Shown here: positions 1-6,777 of the stretch, piece after piece | How positions within the stretch are numbered: position 1 is the stretch's first letter | Layout of the letters: every line of letters starts with the position of its first letter | Assembly (NCBI GenBank): GCA_016793415.1 | Contig: JAEUMC010000735.1 | Coordinates: 1 to 8,363, forward strand | DNA length: 8,363 nt | Direction of reading: 5' to 3' | Source: Devosia sp. | Lineage (GTDB): Bacteria; Pseudomonadota; Alphaproteobacteria; Rhizobiales; Devosiaceae | Made by a program: the position numbers and the translations under genes | Notes under the pieces: generated by a model | What the model saw: only the letters and a program-made list of their open reading frames with translations | Database searches by the model: none | Told to the model about the DNA's origin: nothing

Positions 1-407
1 ACGTTGGGGCGGCTCTCGAAGATCACGCCGATGACCCCGAGCGGGGTGGAGACGCGGCGGATGGTCATGCCGTTGGGCCGGGTCCATTCCGCCAGCACGC
101 GGCCCACGGGATCGGGCAGGTCGGCAATGGTGCGCAGCCCCTCGATCATGGCGTCGATGCGCTTGTCGGTGAGCTGCAGCCGGTCGAGGAAGGCCTTGGA
201 AATCCCCTTGCCCTCAGCGGCGCGCATGTCGAGCGCGTTGGCCGAGAGGATGTCGTCGCGGCGATCGTCCATGGCGTCGGCGGCGGCGTGCAGCGCCTTC
301 ACCTTGCTCTCGGTTGAGGCGAAGGCCAGCACCGCGGCGGCGGCGCGGGCGCGCCGGCCGAGTGCGAGCATGACGGGGGAGAGGTCGACAGCTTCTACAG
401 CGCTCAT
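1..407 (-). CDS. proA: Gamma-glutamyl phosphate reductase (glutamate-5-semialdehyde dehydrogenase), N-terminal part
   Basis: This gene encodes the second enzyme of proline synthesis, which reduces gamma-glutamyl phosphate to glutamate-5-semialdehyde with NADPH in the cytoplasm. About 135 residues are visible, read from the ATG at 407-405 and running off the window at position 1 with no stop. The frame starts [14 protein letters not shown] and contains the family's Ala-rich N-terminal helix, the segment ILSANALDM (usual form 'ILxANxxDL'), the [10 protein letters not shown] stretch, and near the edge the block [16 protein letters not shown], a hallmark of ProA. The catalytic cysteine lies beyond the window. 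Its start overlaps the proB stop by one base (TGATG), so it is probably translated by coupling to proB, its enzymatic partner. Identification is firm; the C-terminal two thirds cannot be assessed. Confidence 0.96.
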   Translation of the reverse strand, partial: MSAVEAVDLSPVMLALGRRARAAAAVLAFASTESKVKALHAAADAMDDRRDDILSANALDMRAAEGKGISKAFLDRLQLTDKRIDAMIEGLRTIADLPDPVGRVLAEWTRPNGMTIRRVSTPLGVIGVIFESRPN

Positions 408-1543
408 CAGACTTTGGCCTCCAGGCCCATCAGCACCACCATGTTGTCGCGGTGGATGAGTTCGGACCGCGTGCCGAAGCCGAGCAGCTCGGCGACACGA
501 GCCGAGTTCTTGCCCTTCACCAGGTCCGCCTGCTCACGGCCGAGGCCGGCGAGACCACGGGCGATCTCGCGTCCATCGGGTCCGAGAATGGCCACCGCGT
601 CGCCGCGGCCGAACTCGCCGGTGACGCGGGTGACGCCGATCGGCAAGAGGCTCTTGCCGTCGAGCAGGGCGCGGGCGGCGCCGGCATCGACGTGGATGGC
701 GCCGAGTAGCTCGAGATGGCCCATGATCCAGCGTTTTCGCGCTTGCGCCCGGGACTCGGCCGGAGCGAACAGGGTGTGACGCGCACCTTCCGTCAGGGCG
801 CGGAGCGGGTGGTTTTCGGTGCCCTTGGCGATGATCATCGCCGTGCCGGCCTGCGTCGCGATCTTGCCGGCCTCGACCTTGGTGGTCATGCCGCCGCGGC
901 TCAGGTGGCTGGCGGCGCCGCCGGCCATGGCGTCGATCTCGGGGGTGATGGCGGCGACGAACGGCAGGTGTTCGGCGTTCGGATCCTTGCTCGGCGGCGC
1001 GGTGTAGAGCCCGTCGACATCGGAGAGCAGGATCAGGCAGTCGGCCTCGATCATGGTGGCGACGCGGGCCGAGAGTCGATCATTGTCGCCGTAGCGGATC
1101 TCGGCGGTGGCGACGGAATCGTTCTCGTTGATGATCGGGATGGCGCCCAGCCCCAGCAGAGTCGAAATGGTGGTGCGGGCGTTGAGGAAGTAGCGCCGTT
1201 CCTCGGTGATGTTCGGCGTCAAGAGGATCTGCCCGGTGACGATCTGGTGCTCGGCGAGCGCCGCTGCCCAGGCCTGGCTGAGGGCGATCTGCCCGGCGCT
1301 GGCAGCGGCCTGGCTCTGCTCGAGCGGCAGGTTGCGGGCATCGAGGTTGAGCAGCCGCCGGCCGAGCGCAATGGCGCCCGAAGAGACGATCACCAGCGAG
1401 ACGCCCTGCGCCTTGAGCGCCGCGAGGTCGGCGGCGAGCGACGCCAGCCACTCGGCACGGAGCTTGCCGGTTTTGCCGTCGACGAGGAGCGCCGAACCGA
1501 TCTTGATGGTGATGCGCCGATAGGGCGCGAGCGCATTGGTCAT
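407..1543 (-). CDS. proB: Glutamate 5-kinase
   Basis: The product phosphorylates L-glutamate with ATP to gamma-glutamyl phosphate, the committed and usually proline-inhibited step of proline synthesis in the cytoplasm. From the ATG at 1543 it has 378 residues, normal for the two-domain form. The amino-acid kinase domain covers about residues 10-260: KIGS at 14-17, VSSGAIALG near 53-61, NENDSVAT at 139-146, GDNDRLSA at 152-159, LLSDVDGLY at 172-180 and [10 protein letters not shown] at 217-226. A PUA domain follows (about 281-360; [28 protein letters not shown]). The ATG overlaps the obgE stop by one base (TGATG); a GTG three bases upstream (1546) is an alternative start. Its stop overlaps the proA start in the same way. 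This fits an obgE-proB-proA transcript. No key residue appears to be missing. Confidence 0.97.
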   Translation of the reverse strand: MTNALAPYRRITIKIGSALLVDGKTGKLRAEWLASLAADLAALKAQGVSLVIVSSGAIALGRRLLNLDARNLPLEQSQAAASAGQIALSQAWAAALAEHQIVTGQILLTPNITEERRYFLNARTTISTLLGLGAIPIINENDSVATAEIRYGDNDRLSARVATMIEADCLILLSDVDGLYTAPPSKDPNAEHLPFVAAITPEIDAMAGGAASHLSRGGMTTKVEAGKIATQAGTAMIIAKGTENHPLRALTEGARHTLFAPAESRAQARKRWIMGHLELLGAIHVDAGAARALLDGKSLLPIGVTRVTGEFGRGDAVAILGPDGREIARGLAGLGREQADLVKGKNSARVAELLGFGTRSELIHRDNMVVLMGLEAKV

Positions 1544-2586
1544 CACGGCACCCAGGTGGGCTCGGCTTTGCGGCGTTCGAGTTCTTCGCGCTCGGCCTTG
1601 TCGGCGTCCATCTGGGCGATGATGCGGTAGAGCACCTTGTCGACGCCTTCGCCGGTGACGCCCGAGCAGGTGAAGACCTCGGCCTTGCTGGCGCGCTTCA
1701 GCACCTTCACCTTCTCCTTGACCTCATCGGGATCGATCGCATCGATCTTGTTGAGGACGACGATCTCGGGCTTTTCCGCCAGCTCTTCGGCATAGGCGGC
1801 GAGCTCGCCGCGAATGGTCTTGTAGGCGGTCTTCACGTCTTCCTGCGTGCCATCGATCAGGTGCACCAGGATGGCGCAGCGCTCGACGTGACCGAGGAAG
1901 CGGTCGCCCAGGCCCTGGCCCTCGTGTGCGCCCTCGATCAGGCCGGGAATATCGGCCAGCACCAGGTCGCGCTCGCCGATGGAAACGACGCCCAGGTTGG
2001 GATGAAGCGTGGTGAAGGGATAGTCGGCGATCTTCGGCTTGGCGGCCGAGACGGCGGCGAGGAAGGTGGATTTGCCGGCATTGGGCAGGCCGACAAGGCC
2101 GGCATCGGCGATCAGCTTCAGCCGCAGCCAAATCCATTTCTCGGTGCCGAGCTGGCCGGGGTTGGCGCGACGCGGCGCCTGGTTGGCGCTGGTCTTGAAA
2201 TGGGCGTTGCCGAAGCCGCCATTGCCGCCTTCGAGCAGGGTCAGCTCCTGGCCGACCTCGGTGAAATCGGCAATCAGCGTTTCGCCGTCATCCTCGAACA
2301 CCTGGGTGCCCACCGGCACCTTGAGGATCACATCCTCGCCCTTGGCGCCATGCCGGTCCTTGCCCATGCCATGGGTGCCGGTGGCGGCCTTGAAGTGCTG
2401 CTGGAAGCGATAGTCGATCAGGGTGTTGAGGCCATCGACGCAGCGGATGATCACATCGCCGCCGCGCCCGCCATTGCCGCCGTTCGGGCCGCCGAACTCG
2501 ACGAACTTTTCGCGCAGGAACGACACCGCGCCGGCACCGCCATTGCCGGAGCGCACGAAGACCTTGGCTTGGTCGAGGAATTTCAT
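1543..2586 (-). CDS. obgE: Obg/CgtA GTPase
   Basis: This is an essential ribosome-associated P-loop GTPase involved in 50S subunit maturation and stress or cell-cycle control (known for the family; Caulobacter CgtA is an alphaproteobacterial example). The product has 347 residues. The Gly-rich Obg domain occupies residues 1 to about 158 ([12 protein letters not shown] at 33-44, [11 protein letters not shown] at 120-130). The G domain follows with G1 GLPNAGKST 166-174, switch I FTTLHPN 191-197, G3 DIPG 212-215, G4 NKID 279-282 and G5-like CSGVTGEGV 307-315. The protein ends in a charged helix and lacks the OCT domain of Gram-positive Obg, as usual in alphaproteobacteria. The start was chosen because [17 protein letters not shown] is the canonical N-terminus. 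The ATG overlaps the upstream acetyltransferase stop by four bases (ATGA), and the stop overlaps the proB start. Proximity to rplU and rpmA is a conserved linkage. Confidence 0.98.
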   Translation of the reverse strand: MKFLDQAKVFVRSGNGGAGAVSFLREKFVEFGGPNGGNGGRGGDVIIRCVDGLNTLIDYRFQQHFKAATGTHGMGKDRHGAKGEDVILKVPVGTQVFEDDGETLIADFTEVGQELTLLEGGNGGFGNAHFKTSANQAPRRANPGQLGTEKWIWLRLKLIADAGLVGLPNAGKSTFLAAVSAAKPKIADYPFTTLHPNLGVVSIGERDLVLADIPGLIEGAHEGQGLGDRFLGHVERCAILVHLIDGTQEDVKTAYKTIRGELAAYAEELAEKPEIVVLNKIDAIDPDEVKEKVKVLKRASKAEVFTCSGVTGEGVDKVLYRIIAQMDADKAEREELERRKAEPTWVP

Positions 2587-3140
2587 CTCAAACTCTCTTG
2601 GGTGGCCTGTCGGTGGGCCATCCAGGCGGCGTGTGTCAGTTCGGTGTCGATATGGCGCACCTCCTCGCCGCGCGCAAGGCAAAGGCGCGATGAGGTGCCG
2701 ATCTCGACGAATCCGACCTTCTTCTGGATGGCGAGCGAGGCCTTGTTGAAGTGGAAGACGCCGGAGGCGAGGCTGGGCGCGGAGGTGGTCTCGAAATACC
2801 AGTCGAGGCTGGCGCGCACGGCTTCGCTCATCAGCCCGCGGTTCCAGAACGGCTGGGCCAGCCAGTAGCCGATCACCGTGCCTTCGATGTCGCGGTGGAA
2901 GCCGACATTGCCGATCACCCCCTCGCCATCGAGGTCGATCATGAAGCCGGTTTCGCCGGCCGGCGTATCCGGGCGCCAGGTGCGGAGCCACGCCTTGGCA
3001 TCGGCCAACCGGTAGGGGTAGGGCACGCGGCTCAGATTGCCGGCGACGGCGAAATTGTCGAGAAAGCGGGCGATGCGCGAGGCATCGCCGAGGACCGGCT
3101 GGCGGAGGGTGAGGCGCGGCGTGCGGAGCGTTACGTCCAT
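2583..3140 (-). CDS. GNAT N-acetyltransferase, RimJ/RimL-like (paralogue 1)
   Basis: The 185-residue protein has a single GNAT fold of the RimJ/RimL type, which transfers acetyl from acetyl-CoA to an amine; the substrate cannot be read from sequence. The opening strand is [17 protein letters not shown] (residues 4-20), typical of RimL-like proteins. Motif A is at about 90-108 ([18 protein letters not shown]), where RG is the acetyl-CoA pyrophosphate-binding part, and the end [17 protein letters not shown] is the family's C-terminal block. The ATG directly abuts the stop of the preceding acetyltransferase (TGAATG) and its own stop overlaps the obgE start by four bases, so it is coupled on both sides. 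An acetyltransferase just before obgE is common in Hyphomicrobiales (from memory); a role in modifying ribosomal or tRNA-related substrates is only a guess from context. Confidence 0.9.
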   Translation of the reverse strand: MDVTLRTPRLTLRQPVLGDASRIARFLDNFAVAGNLSRVPYPYRLADAKAWLRTWRPDTPAGETGFMIDLDGEGVIGNVGFHRDIEGTVIGYWLAQPFWNRGLMSEAVRASLDWYFETTSAPSLASGVFHFNKASLAIQKKVGFVEIGTSSRLCLARGEEVRHIDTELTHAAWMAHRQATQESLR

Positions 3141-3677
3141 TCAGTTGGTCCTCGTTCGCTGTCGGGCCGCCTCGTAGTCGGCGCGGATCAGCGTGGTCTC
3201 GACATGCTCGATGTCGCGGTTCTGCGAGCGGACGAAGCGCATACTGGTCGCTCCGGCGTCGATGAAGCCGAGCTTTTTCTGCACACCAAGCGACGCCATG
3301 TTGCCGACATGCGCGCCCGAATGCACCAGATCGTGCGGCAGCACCGAAAAGTGCCAGTCGAGCAGCGCCGCACTGGCTTCGGTCATGATGCCCTGCCCAT
3401 GGTAGCGGCGGTTCAGCCAGTAGCCCAGCTCCTTGGCGATGCCGACGGCGCCGATCATGCCCGAGCCGGGCAGCTCGATGGCGAAGTGCGCTTCACCCGG
3501 CATGGCCGGCTGCTGTATGCCGATCCAGGCCCGCGCGTCCTGTTCGGAATAGGGGAACGGCACGACGGTCAGGTAGCGGGTGACCTCGTAGTCGCTCAGC
3601 GCCGAGACGATGGCGGGTGCGTCCGTTTCGCGCAACGGGCGCAGCACGAGGCGTTCGCTGTGCAGTTCTAGCTCCAC
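3141..3677 (-). CDS. GNAT N-acetyltransferase, RimJ/RimL-like (paralogue 2)
   Basis: The 178-residue protein is a second RimJ/RimL-type GNAT. I chose the GTG at 3677-3675 as start: it places the usual opening [12 protein letters not shown] at the N-terminus, and a GGAG lies 8 bases upstream. The reading frame is open further upstream (to about 3914), but that part overlaps the preceding acetyltransferase and does not look like protein of this family. Motif A is at about 84-102 ([19 protein letters not shown]) and the closing block is [17 protein letters not shown]. The start overlaps the preceding stop by 10 bases and the stop abuts paralogue 1. It differs from its neighbours in motif A, with HGQG in place of W(N/G)RG, so substrate or cofactor handling may differ. 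The substrate is unknown. Confidence 0.86.
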   Translation of the reverse strand: MELELHSERLVLRPLRETDAPAIVSALSDYEVTRYLTVVPFPYSEQDARAWIGIQQPAMPGEAHFAIELPGSGMIGAVGIAKELGYWLNRRYHGQGIMTEASAALLDWHFSVLPHDLVHSGAHVGNMASLGVQKKLGFIDAGATSMRFVRSQNRDIEHVETTLIRADYEAARQRTRTN

Positions 3678-4312
3678 TTCGGCTGCTCCAGCTCGTAGAA
3701 CACGACGGGTTTGCCCATATTGGTGCCGGTGGGACCCGGGCCCTCGCCCATGTGGATGAAGCCGGCCTTGGTGAGGACGTTGCGCGAGCCGTCGTTGCTC
3801 ACCAGCGCCCGGGCCTTGAGGCGCGGGAACAGCCGGGTGGCGAAAGCGGCTTCGATCAGACCCTTCACCGCTTCGCTCATGATGCCGCGGCCCCAATAGG
3901 GTTCGCCAAGCCAATAGCCGAGTTCCGGCGGTTGACCTTCGTGGAAGGTGAAGCCGACCACGCCGACGAACTGATCATCGAGCGTGATGGCATAAGGGCG
4001 TTCGTCGGGGCGCTGGGCAATGATCTCGACGAAGCCGATGCCGTCGGCGCGGGTGTAGGGGTGCGGCAGGCGCGACAGCTTTTCGGCGATCGCCTTGTTG
4101 TCGGCGAGTTTCACCAGGTCGGGGACGTCGCCGCGGATCGGAGCGCGCAGCACCAGCCGCGCCGTCTCGATCCGGTGCGGCAGGGCATCGCGCTGGCGGC
4201 GGGCCGCGAGCTTCGCGGTGGCTTCGGCCAGTGCCCTGGCCTGGGCGGCGGGCCCCATCAGCTGGGTCCGCCGCCGCGGCACGAAGTCGTCGTCGTCGTC
4301 GAGCGTTGCCAT
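3668..4312 (-). CDS. GNAT N-acetyltransferase, RimJ/RimL-like, with acidic N-terminal extension (paralogue 3)
   Basis: The 214-residue protein is the first of three consecutive GNATs. The catalytic fold starts at about residue 47 (RIETARLVLRAP); motif A is at about 121-139 (LGYWLGEPYWGRGIMSEAV), and NDGSRNVLTKAGFIHMGEG near the C-terminus is typical of the RimJ/RimL family. Unlike its two neighbours it has about 45 extra N-terminal residues: a run of five aspartates (residues 5-9), a basic RRR patch (13-15) and an Ala-rich predicted helix (about 21-42). The ATG at 4312 overlaps the stop of the peptidase fragment by one base (TGATG) and gives this extension; the frame is open further upstream, but that part lies in the peptidase gene. 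The substrate is unknown. Confidence 0.88.
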   Translation of the reverse strand: MATLDDDDDFVPRRRTQLMGPAAQARALAEATAKLAARRQRDALPHRIETARLVLRAPIRGDVPDLVKLADNKAIAEKLSRLPHPYTRADGIGFVEIIAQRPDERPYAITLDDQFVGVVGFTFHEGQPPELGYWLGEPYWGRGIMSEAVKGLIEAAFATRLFPRLKARALVSNDGSRNVLTKAGFIHMGEGPGPTGTNMGKPVVFYELEQPKWS

Positions 4313-4973
4313 CACGCAATCCTCCGCGTCGGATCGACCGAGGTCATCCGGTTCTCGGTCCACACGATCACCTCGCCATCGCGCAGCGCGCGATAGCGCA
4401 GCCCGCGGCTGCACAGGTGCCGCACGGCGCGTTCGGCTGCCGGGCTTTCGGGGTGGGGCGAGCGATAGTGCGGCACGATCGCGTGGTCGATCAGCCCGAG
4501 GCCATCCCAGATGGTCTCGCGGTCGTAACCGGCGGGCGCCTCGTCGGGGTCATCCATCAGGTGAATGCCCTCGAGGCTGGGCGCCGCCACCACGGCGCCG
4601 GCCGAGAAACCGCCATAGACGATCTCGTCATTGTCGAGCATGTCGACAATCACGTCATCGAAACCCGACTGCTTCATGGCGCGGCGCAGCACGAAGGCAT
4701 TGCCGCCCAGACGAGGTCGAACCCGCTCAGCCGCGCCCGCAGCCCCTCGGGATCGCCGAAATACTGACGGAGGTCGAGCGGGGTGGCGGCGATGCCGAGC
4801 GAGCCCAGCTCCGAGACCGGGTCATAGGCCTCGTTGCGATAGAGTTCGCGTGCCGCCGGAGAGATATTGTCGAGTGCGTTCTCGATGACGGCGGCGCGAC
4901 CGCCTCCACCGAGCAGGGTCAGGAGCGAACCGGCGCGGTCGCCGATCCGGTAGGAGCTCAGATACAGTCTCAT
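4312..4973 (-). pseudogene. Peptidase E-like (family S51) gene interrupted by a frameshift
   Basis: Two minus-strand frames together make one S51 (peptidase E, aspartyl dipeptidase-like) protein of about 220 residues. The N-terminal part, from the ATG at 4973 (preceded by GAGGG, a fair ribosome-binding site), begins MRLYLSSYRIGDRAGSLL and runs to LSGFDLVWA. It then leaves frame near 4708-4712 and ends at 4674. The C-terminal part resumes in another frame at NAFVLRRAMKQSGFDD and contains the nucleophile motif GGFSAGAVV and the HAIVPHYRSPHPES block expected to hold the catalytic histidine; it ends at 4312. Family members have a Gly-Gly-Asn-Thr/Ala-Phe motif at the break. Here only GCGGC separates TGG from AAT, consistent with a loss of 4 or 7 bases in a GC-rich run. 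This is either a genuine inactivation or a sequencing error. The stop is coupled to the first GNAT. Confidence 0.8.
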
Positions 4974-5002
4974 TTTCAGCCGCCCTCACGACGAAAAAGA
5001 CA

Positions 5003-5030
5003 AAGGGGAACCGGATTCCCGGCTCCCCTT
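5003..5030 (-). terminator. Intrinsic terminator after rpmA
   Basis: Read on the minus strand, a 12-bp stem (arms 5030-5019 and 5014-5003, one G-U wobble, four-base loop GAAT) is followed by the U-rich run TTTGTCTTTTTC at about 5004-4993. It lies about 80 bases after the rpmA stop and ends about 20 bases before the peptidase ATG. Structure and U-tract are both good. It separates rplU-rpmA from the downstream seven-gene run, although transcription may partly read through. Confidence 0.85.
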
Positions 5031-5053
5031 CACTTTTCGTCACACGGTCGACT

Positions 5054-5101
5054 GCCTAGTCGCCTTGCCGGGGAGCTGGTCTCCGGCAGGGGTTGCTAGG
5101 C
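5054..5101. repeat. 48-base imperfect palindrome in the rpmA 3' untranslated region
   Basis: The outer arms GCCTAG (5054-5059) and CTAGGC (5096-5101) match perfectly. After a small internal loop come further paired segments CCTTGCC and GGCAGGG with one wobble, then GGAG and CTCC around a five-base loop. The element begins about 10 bases after the rpmA stop and precedes the intrinsic terminator. It could be an RNA 3'-end stabilising stem or a copy of a dispersed palindromic repeat; one window cannot separate these. Confidence 0.5.
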
Positions 5102-5110
5102 CACACCGGG

Positions 5111-5380
5111 TTATTCTGCTGCTTCTGCTGCCGGGAGTACCGACACGTAGACTTTGGAGTTGGCGCGGGTTTTGAACGCCACGGTGCCGGGAATAAGGGC
5201 GTAAATGGTATGGTCGATGCCCATACCGACGCCGGTGCCCGGGTGCCACTTGGTGCCGCGTTGACGGATGATGATGTTGCCGCCGATCACAGCTTCGCCG
5301 CCGAACTTCTTGACGCCAAGACGTCGGCCAGCCGTATCGCGACCATTGCGGGAGGAACCGCCTGCCTTCTTATGTGCCAT
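5111..5380 (-). CDS. rpmA: 50S ribosomal protein L27
   Basis: L27 is a large-subunit protein whose N-terminal tail reaches toward the peptidyl-transferase centre. The 89-residue protein begins [16 protein letters not shown], the canonical bacterial start without the cleaved extension seen in some Firmicutes, and contains the family segments [11 protein letters not shown] and [13 protein letters not shown] near residues 19-47, then GTVAFKT. It ends in a short Ala/Glu tail. A strong ribosome-binding site (AAGGAG) lies just before the ATG and overlaps the rplU stop region; only 12 bases separate the two genes, so rplU-rpmA is one transcript. A strong intrinsic terminator follows. Confidence 0.98.
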   Translation of the reverse strand: MAHKKAGGSSRNGRDTAGRRLGVKKFGGEAVIGGNIIIRQRGTKWHPGTGVGMGIDHTIYALIPGTVAFKTRANSKVYVSVLPAAEAAE

Positions 5381-5392
5381 CGGTTACTCTCC

Positions 5393-6001
5393 TTATTCCT
5401 TGTCAGCCTTGGGGGCGGCCTTCTTGGCCGCCGGCTTCTTTTCAGCAGCGGGCTTTTCGGCCTTGGGCGCGGCTTCCTTCTTGGGAGCGGCGGCCTTCTT
5501 GGCCGGAGCCTTGGTCTCGGTCGCCTCGGCAGCCGGAGCCGCCTTCTTGGCCGGGGCCTTCTTGGCGACGGGCTTGGCCGCAGCCTTCGGGGCCTCGGTC
5601 ACGCTGGCCGAAGCCGCAGCGGCGGCGGCGCGCTTTTCGGCGCGGGCCTTGGCAATCTCGTCGACCTTGGTGGTCGGCTTGGCGCCGCCCACGAGAATCT
5701 CGGTGATGCGCACGGTCGACAGACGCTGACGATGGCCGTTGCGGCGATCGTAGTGCTGGCGGCGCTCCTTCTTCAGGATGATGATGGTGCGCTCTTTCTC
5801 GGTGGCGATGAACTGGCCAGCAACGAGCGCGCCTTCCACGAGGGGGGCGCCAACGGTGACCGCATCGCCTTCGCCAACCATCAGGACCTGGTCGAAGGTG
5901 ACCACGTCGCCCGGCTGAGCGTCGATCTTCTCGATCTTCACCACATCATTGGCGGCAACCTTGTACTGCTTGCCGCCGGTCTTGATCACTGCAAACGTCA
6001 T
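5393..6001 (-). CDS. rplU: 50S ribosomal protein L21 with long Ala/Lys-rich C-terminal tail
   Basis: L21 binds 23S rRNA in the large subunit. Residues 1 to about 104 form the L21 domain: [15 protein letters not shown] at the start and the rRNA-binding signature [16 protein letters not shown] at about 77-92. The remaining roughly 98 residues are a low-complexity tail rich in Ala, Lys, Pro and Glu with repeated PAKKA/KKAAP-like units, resembling histone-H1-like tails. E. coli L21 is only about 103 residues, so this protein is twice that length. Alphaproteobacterial L21 often has some extension, but this one is long. The ATG at 6001 gives the canonical start and has GGGA five bases upstream; the frame is open further upstream but that sequence is the leader. 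Lead gene of rplU-rpmA. Confidence 0.97.
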   Translation of the reverse strand: MTFAVIKTGGKQYKVAANDVVKIEKIDAQPGDVVTFDQVLMVGEGDAVTVGAPLVEGALVAGQFIATEKERTIIILKKERRQHYDRRNGHRQRLSTVRITEILVGGAKPTTKVDEIAKARAEKRAAAAAASASVTEAPKAAAKPVAKKAPAKKAAPAAEATETKAPAKKAAAPKKEAAPKAEKPAAEKKPAAKKAAPKADKE

Positions 6002-6172
6002 TGTCGTCCCGGGGAGCTCCCGGACCTCTTCGTTATCGCGCCCTGTGGCGCCGCAGGCGATGCCTGATCCTGCGGGCTTCGAGATAGGCTGCCGAACACA
6101 AGGTTCGGCGGCGGCCTCGGACAGCGGTTGAACAAACCAAAAAATGCGCGCAGCAGACGCCGCACGCAATTC
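6002..6172 (-). promoter_or_regulatory. Structured 5' leader of rplU (candidate autoregulatory region)
   Basis: Between the predicted start of transcription and the rplU ATG the minus strand can form several hairpins in turn: 6168-6145 (followed by six Us), 6109-6091 (perfect 7-bp stem GCCGAAC/GTTCGGC, five-base loop), 6075-6051 (perfect 7-bp stem CCGCAGG/CCTGCGG), and a palindrome at 6021-6012 whose flank can pair with part of the ribosome-binding site GGGA at 6010-6007. Ribosomal operons are often controlled through such leaders, but no known leader family was recognised here. Confidence 0.4.
6139..6168 (-). terminator. Intrinsic terminator or attenuator upstream of rplU
   Basis: On the minus strand a 7-bp stem (TGCGTGC at 6168-6162 with GCGCGCA at 6151-6145, one G-U pair, ten-base loop) is followed directly by six Ts (6144-6139). 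It could end transcription of the upstream AIG2-like gene, whose stop is at 6234. Because the best rplU promoter lies upstream of it (6208-6180), it could instead attenuate rplU. The stem is short, so confidence is moderate. Confidence 0.5.
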
Positions 6173-6179
6173 GAGCGGC

Positions 6180-6208
6180 CTTATCGTGGGAAACGCCACG
6201 GGAGTCAA
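6180..6208 (-). promoter_or_regulatory. Sigma70-like promoter for rplU-rpmA
   Basis: On the minus strand, TTGACT (6208-6203) and GATAAG (6185-6180) are separated by exactly 17 bases. This gives a start near 6173 and a leader of about 170 bases before rplU. The -35 matches consensus in 5 of 6 bases and the -10 in 4 of 6. It is the best match found in the interval between the AIG2-like gene and rplU. Confidence 0.55.
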
Positions 6209-6233
6209 GGCCGGACGTCCCCGGCGCCTGCAG

Positions 6234-6683
6234 CTAGTTCGGCCGCACCGCAATCAGCTTCGAACGTATCTCGGCGGCGCTTGCCGCCTCGGCGCCGAGA
6301 ACCCGCGGTTTATGCTCGGCCTGCCAGTGTGCAAGCGACCAGTCGGGCCCGCTATTGGGGACGGCGATCGCCGGCAGATAGGCGTCGGCTTCGAACAGAT
6401 CCTCCTCGACCAGCGCGGCCAGTGGGGCGCGCCGGTATTCTTCGCCCTCGAAGGCATCGAGCAGATCGCGCTCGAACGGGCTCAAGTCGAGCAGCAGCAG
6501 CCCCTCGGCCGCCGTGCCGGGGGCGCGGATCAGCGCCGGATAGATGCGACCAGGATAGGGCACGGCGCGAAACCCCGGCGCGCGGGCGGCATGCTGGCCG
6601 CCGGCGCGCAGCGGACGGCCGAGCACCGCGGCCAGCAGATCGGGGTCGCGCAGGGTGCCGTAAACAAAGAGCGGAAGAGTCAT
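6234..6683 (-). CDS. AIG2/gamma-glutamylcyclotransferase-like protein
   Basis: The 149-residue protein belongs to the gamma-glutamylcyclotransferase fold (AIG2-like, BtrG/YtfP group). The substrate-binding loop motif is at the N-terminus (LFVYGTLRDP, residues 5-14). LLDAFEGEEYRR at about 74-85 holds the probable catalytic glutamate (Glu79), which acts as acid/base when a gamma-glutamyl amine is cyclised to 5-oxoproline; the actual substrate is unknown. The ATG at 6683 was chosen because it gives MTLPLFVYGTL, the usual family start; a TTG at 6698 would add five residues. It is divergent from tRNA-Ser and has a terminator candidate about 65 bases after its TAG stop. It is probably a single-gene unit of general metabolism rather than part of the ribosomal operon. 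Confidence 0.87.
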   Translation of the reverse strand: MTLPLFVYGTLRDPDLLAAVLGRPLRAGGQHAARAPGFRAVPYPGRIYPALIRAPGTAAEGLLLLDLSPFERDLLDAFEGEEYRRAPLAALVEEDLFEADAYLPAIAVPNSGPDWSLAHWQAEHKPRVLGAEAASAAEIRSKLIAVRPN

Positions 6684-6704
6684 GCTCGGAGTGGCCAAAG
6701 AGTG

Positions 6705-6733
6705 TTGCAGCCTCGATCATGCTATGCCATAAG
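6705..6733 (+). promoter_or_regulatory. Promoter of tRNA-Ser
   Basis: TTGCAG (6705-6710) and CATAAG (6728-6733) are spaced by 17 bases, placing the transcript start near 6740, about 38 bases before the tRNA. The -10 resembles the GATAAG of the rplU promoter candidate, which supports a shared housekeeping style. Confidence 0.5.
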
Positions 6734-6777
6734 CCCGCCCGTCTCGACCAGCCGCGGCAACGCGTGTTCGACCTCGC

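Noticed and set aside
716..1630. Long plus-strand open frame (304 codons) opposite proB
   Set aside because: It is the antisense shadow of proB in high-GC DNA; the translation is Gly/Asp/Arg-rich with no recognisable domain.
1861..2868. Long plus-strand open frame opposite obgE and the first GNAT
   Set aside because: It spans two well-identified minus-strand genes and has no family wording; a GC-driven chance opening.
4287..4301. GTC triplet repeat as a phase-variation tract
   Set aside because: Triplet changes keep the frame and only alter the length of the Asp run, so on/off switching is not expected.
5093..6067. Plus-strand open frame of 324 codons with Gly/Leu-rich repeats opposite rplU and rpmA
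   Set aside because: The repeats mirror the Ala/Lys codons of the L21 tail; it is antisense to two certain ribosomal genes.
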